The notes below the pieces were generated by a model. The model searched no databases. It saw only the letters and a program-made list of their open reading frames with translations, and was not told where the DNA came from. This document shows, in pieces, positions 6,392 through 6,489 of a stretch of 6,489 nucleotides of DNA. Made by a program: the position numbers and the translations under genes. Every line of letters starts with the position of its first letter. The stretch's first letter is position 1. This stretch comes from an uncultured Solirubrobacter sp. (lineage in GTDB: Bacteria; Actinomycetota; Thermoleophilia; Solirubrobacterales; Solirubrobacteraceae): the NCBI GenBank assembly GCA_937871635.1, contig CALMNS010000236.1, forward strand, positions 1 through 6,489. The letters run 5' to 3'.

Positions 6392-6436
6392 CCCGTCAGT
6401 GTGACATCGCCCCGTGGGGTCTGGGGCAGGGTCGGC
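6392..6436. promoter_or_regulatory. aroC leader region with small inverted repeats; no clear promoter
   Basis: This 45-base gap is the only non-coding stretch directly before the aro operon. I cannot see convincing -35 and -10 boxes. It holds a perfect short inverted repeat, GTCA-GTG-TGAC, at 6395-6405, 4 bases from the start codon. In addition, ACCCC at 6390-6394 could pair with GGGGT at 6416-6420 across a 21-base loop, which would hide the first bases of the start codon on the transcript. These repeats are short for such GC-rich DNA and may be chance. Confidence 0.25.
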
Positions 6437-6489
6437 TCAGCGTGGCGCCAGCGACGCGGTCCGGGCCGCGAGCGCGACGCCCAGGGCCC
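6437..6489 (-). CDS. Possible C-terminal tail of an upstream gene (partial)
   Basis: From the right edge one minus-strand frame reads ALGVALAARTASLAPR and ends in TGA at 6437-6439. The visible 16 residues are hydrophobic and end in a short basic tail, as in the last helix of a membrane protein. That is too little to name a family. If real, it would leave 45 bases before aroC and place aroC within or just after a longer transcript. Random open stretches of this size are common at such high GC, so confidence is low. Confidence 0.3.
   Translation of the reverse strand, partial: ALGVALAARTASLAPR

Overview
This window reads as chromosomal DNA from a very GC-rich actinobacterium (about 70-75 % GC by eye, not counted). 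The best guess is class Thermoleophilia (Solirubrobacterales-like). The basis is extreme GC, GTG and apparently CTG starts, a fused shikimate kinase/3-dehydroquinate synthase, and a neighbouring GT87-like membrane protein whose GHPEE...ATKxW stretch recalls that group. This placement is inference from family memory and has not been checked by a search. All genes I can support lie on the minus strand, so they are read from right to left.

Right part (6489 to 2204): a tightly packed aromatic amino acid biosynthesis operon. After a possible C-terminal tail of an upstream gene (6437-6489) and a 45-base gap come aroC (chorismate synthase, step 7 of the shikimate pathway) and aroKB (shikimate kinase fused to 3-dehydroquinate synthase, steps 5 and 2). 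These are followed by aroQ (type II 3-dehydroquinate dehydratase, step 3) and an M24B Xaa-Pro peptidase. The four genes overlap by 4, 1 and 4 bases, so they are almost certainly co-transcribed and translationally coupled. The aroKB start is notable: no ATG/GTG/TTG can give an intact N-terminus, and a CTG overlapping the aroC stop fits best. DAHP synthase, aroE and aroA are not in the window.

Left part (2203 to 1): after 38 bases comes a secreted 543-residue protein with a signal peptide, an IPT/TIG-like beta domain, a proline-rich linker and a long run of Asp-rich, EF-hand/thrombospondin type 3-like calcium loops. It ends in a conserved-looking two-cysteine tail. Its role is unknown. Eight bases further on, the N-terminal 175 residues of a polytopic membrane protein begin (GT87/DUF2029-like GT-C glycosyltransferase candidate), which runs off the left edge. 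In many bacteria aroQ and the Xaa-Pro peptidase are followed by efp (elongation factor P). Here that slot is taken by the secreted calcium-loop protein.

I see no RNA genes, CRISPR arrays, insertion sequences or obvious foreign DNA, and no clear evidence of a new defence or mobile system. The most interesting points are the CTG start, the divergent AroQ signature motifs and the uncharacterised secreted calcium-loop protein with its downstream membrane gene.
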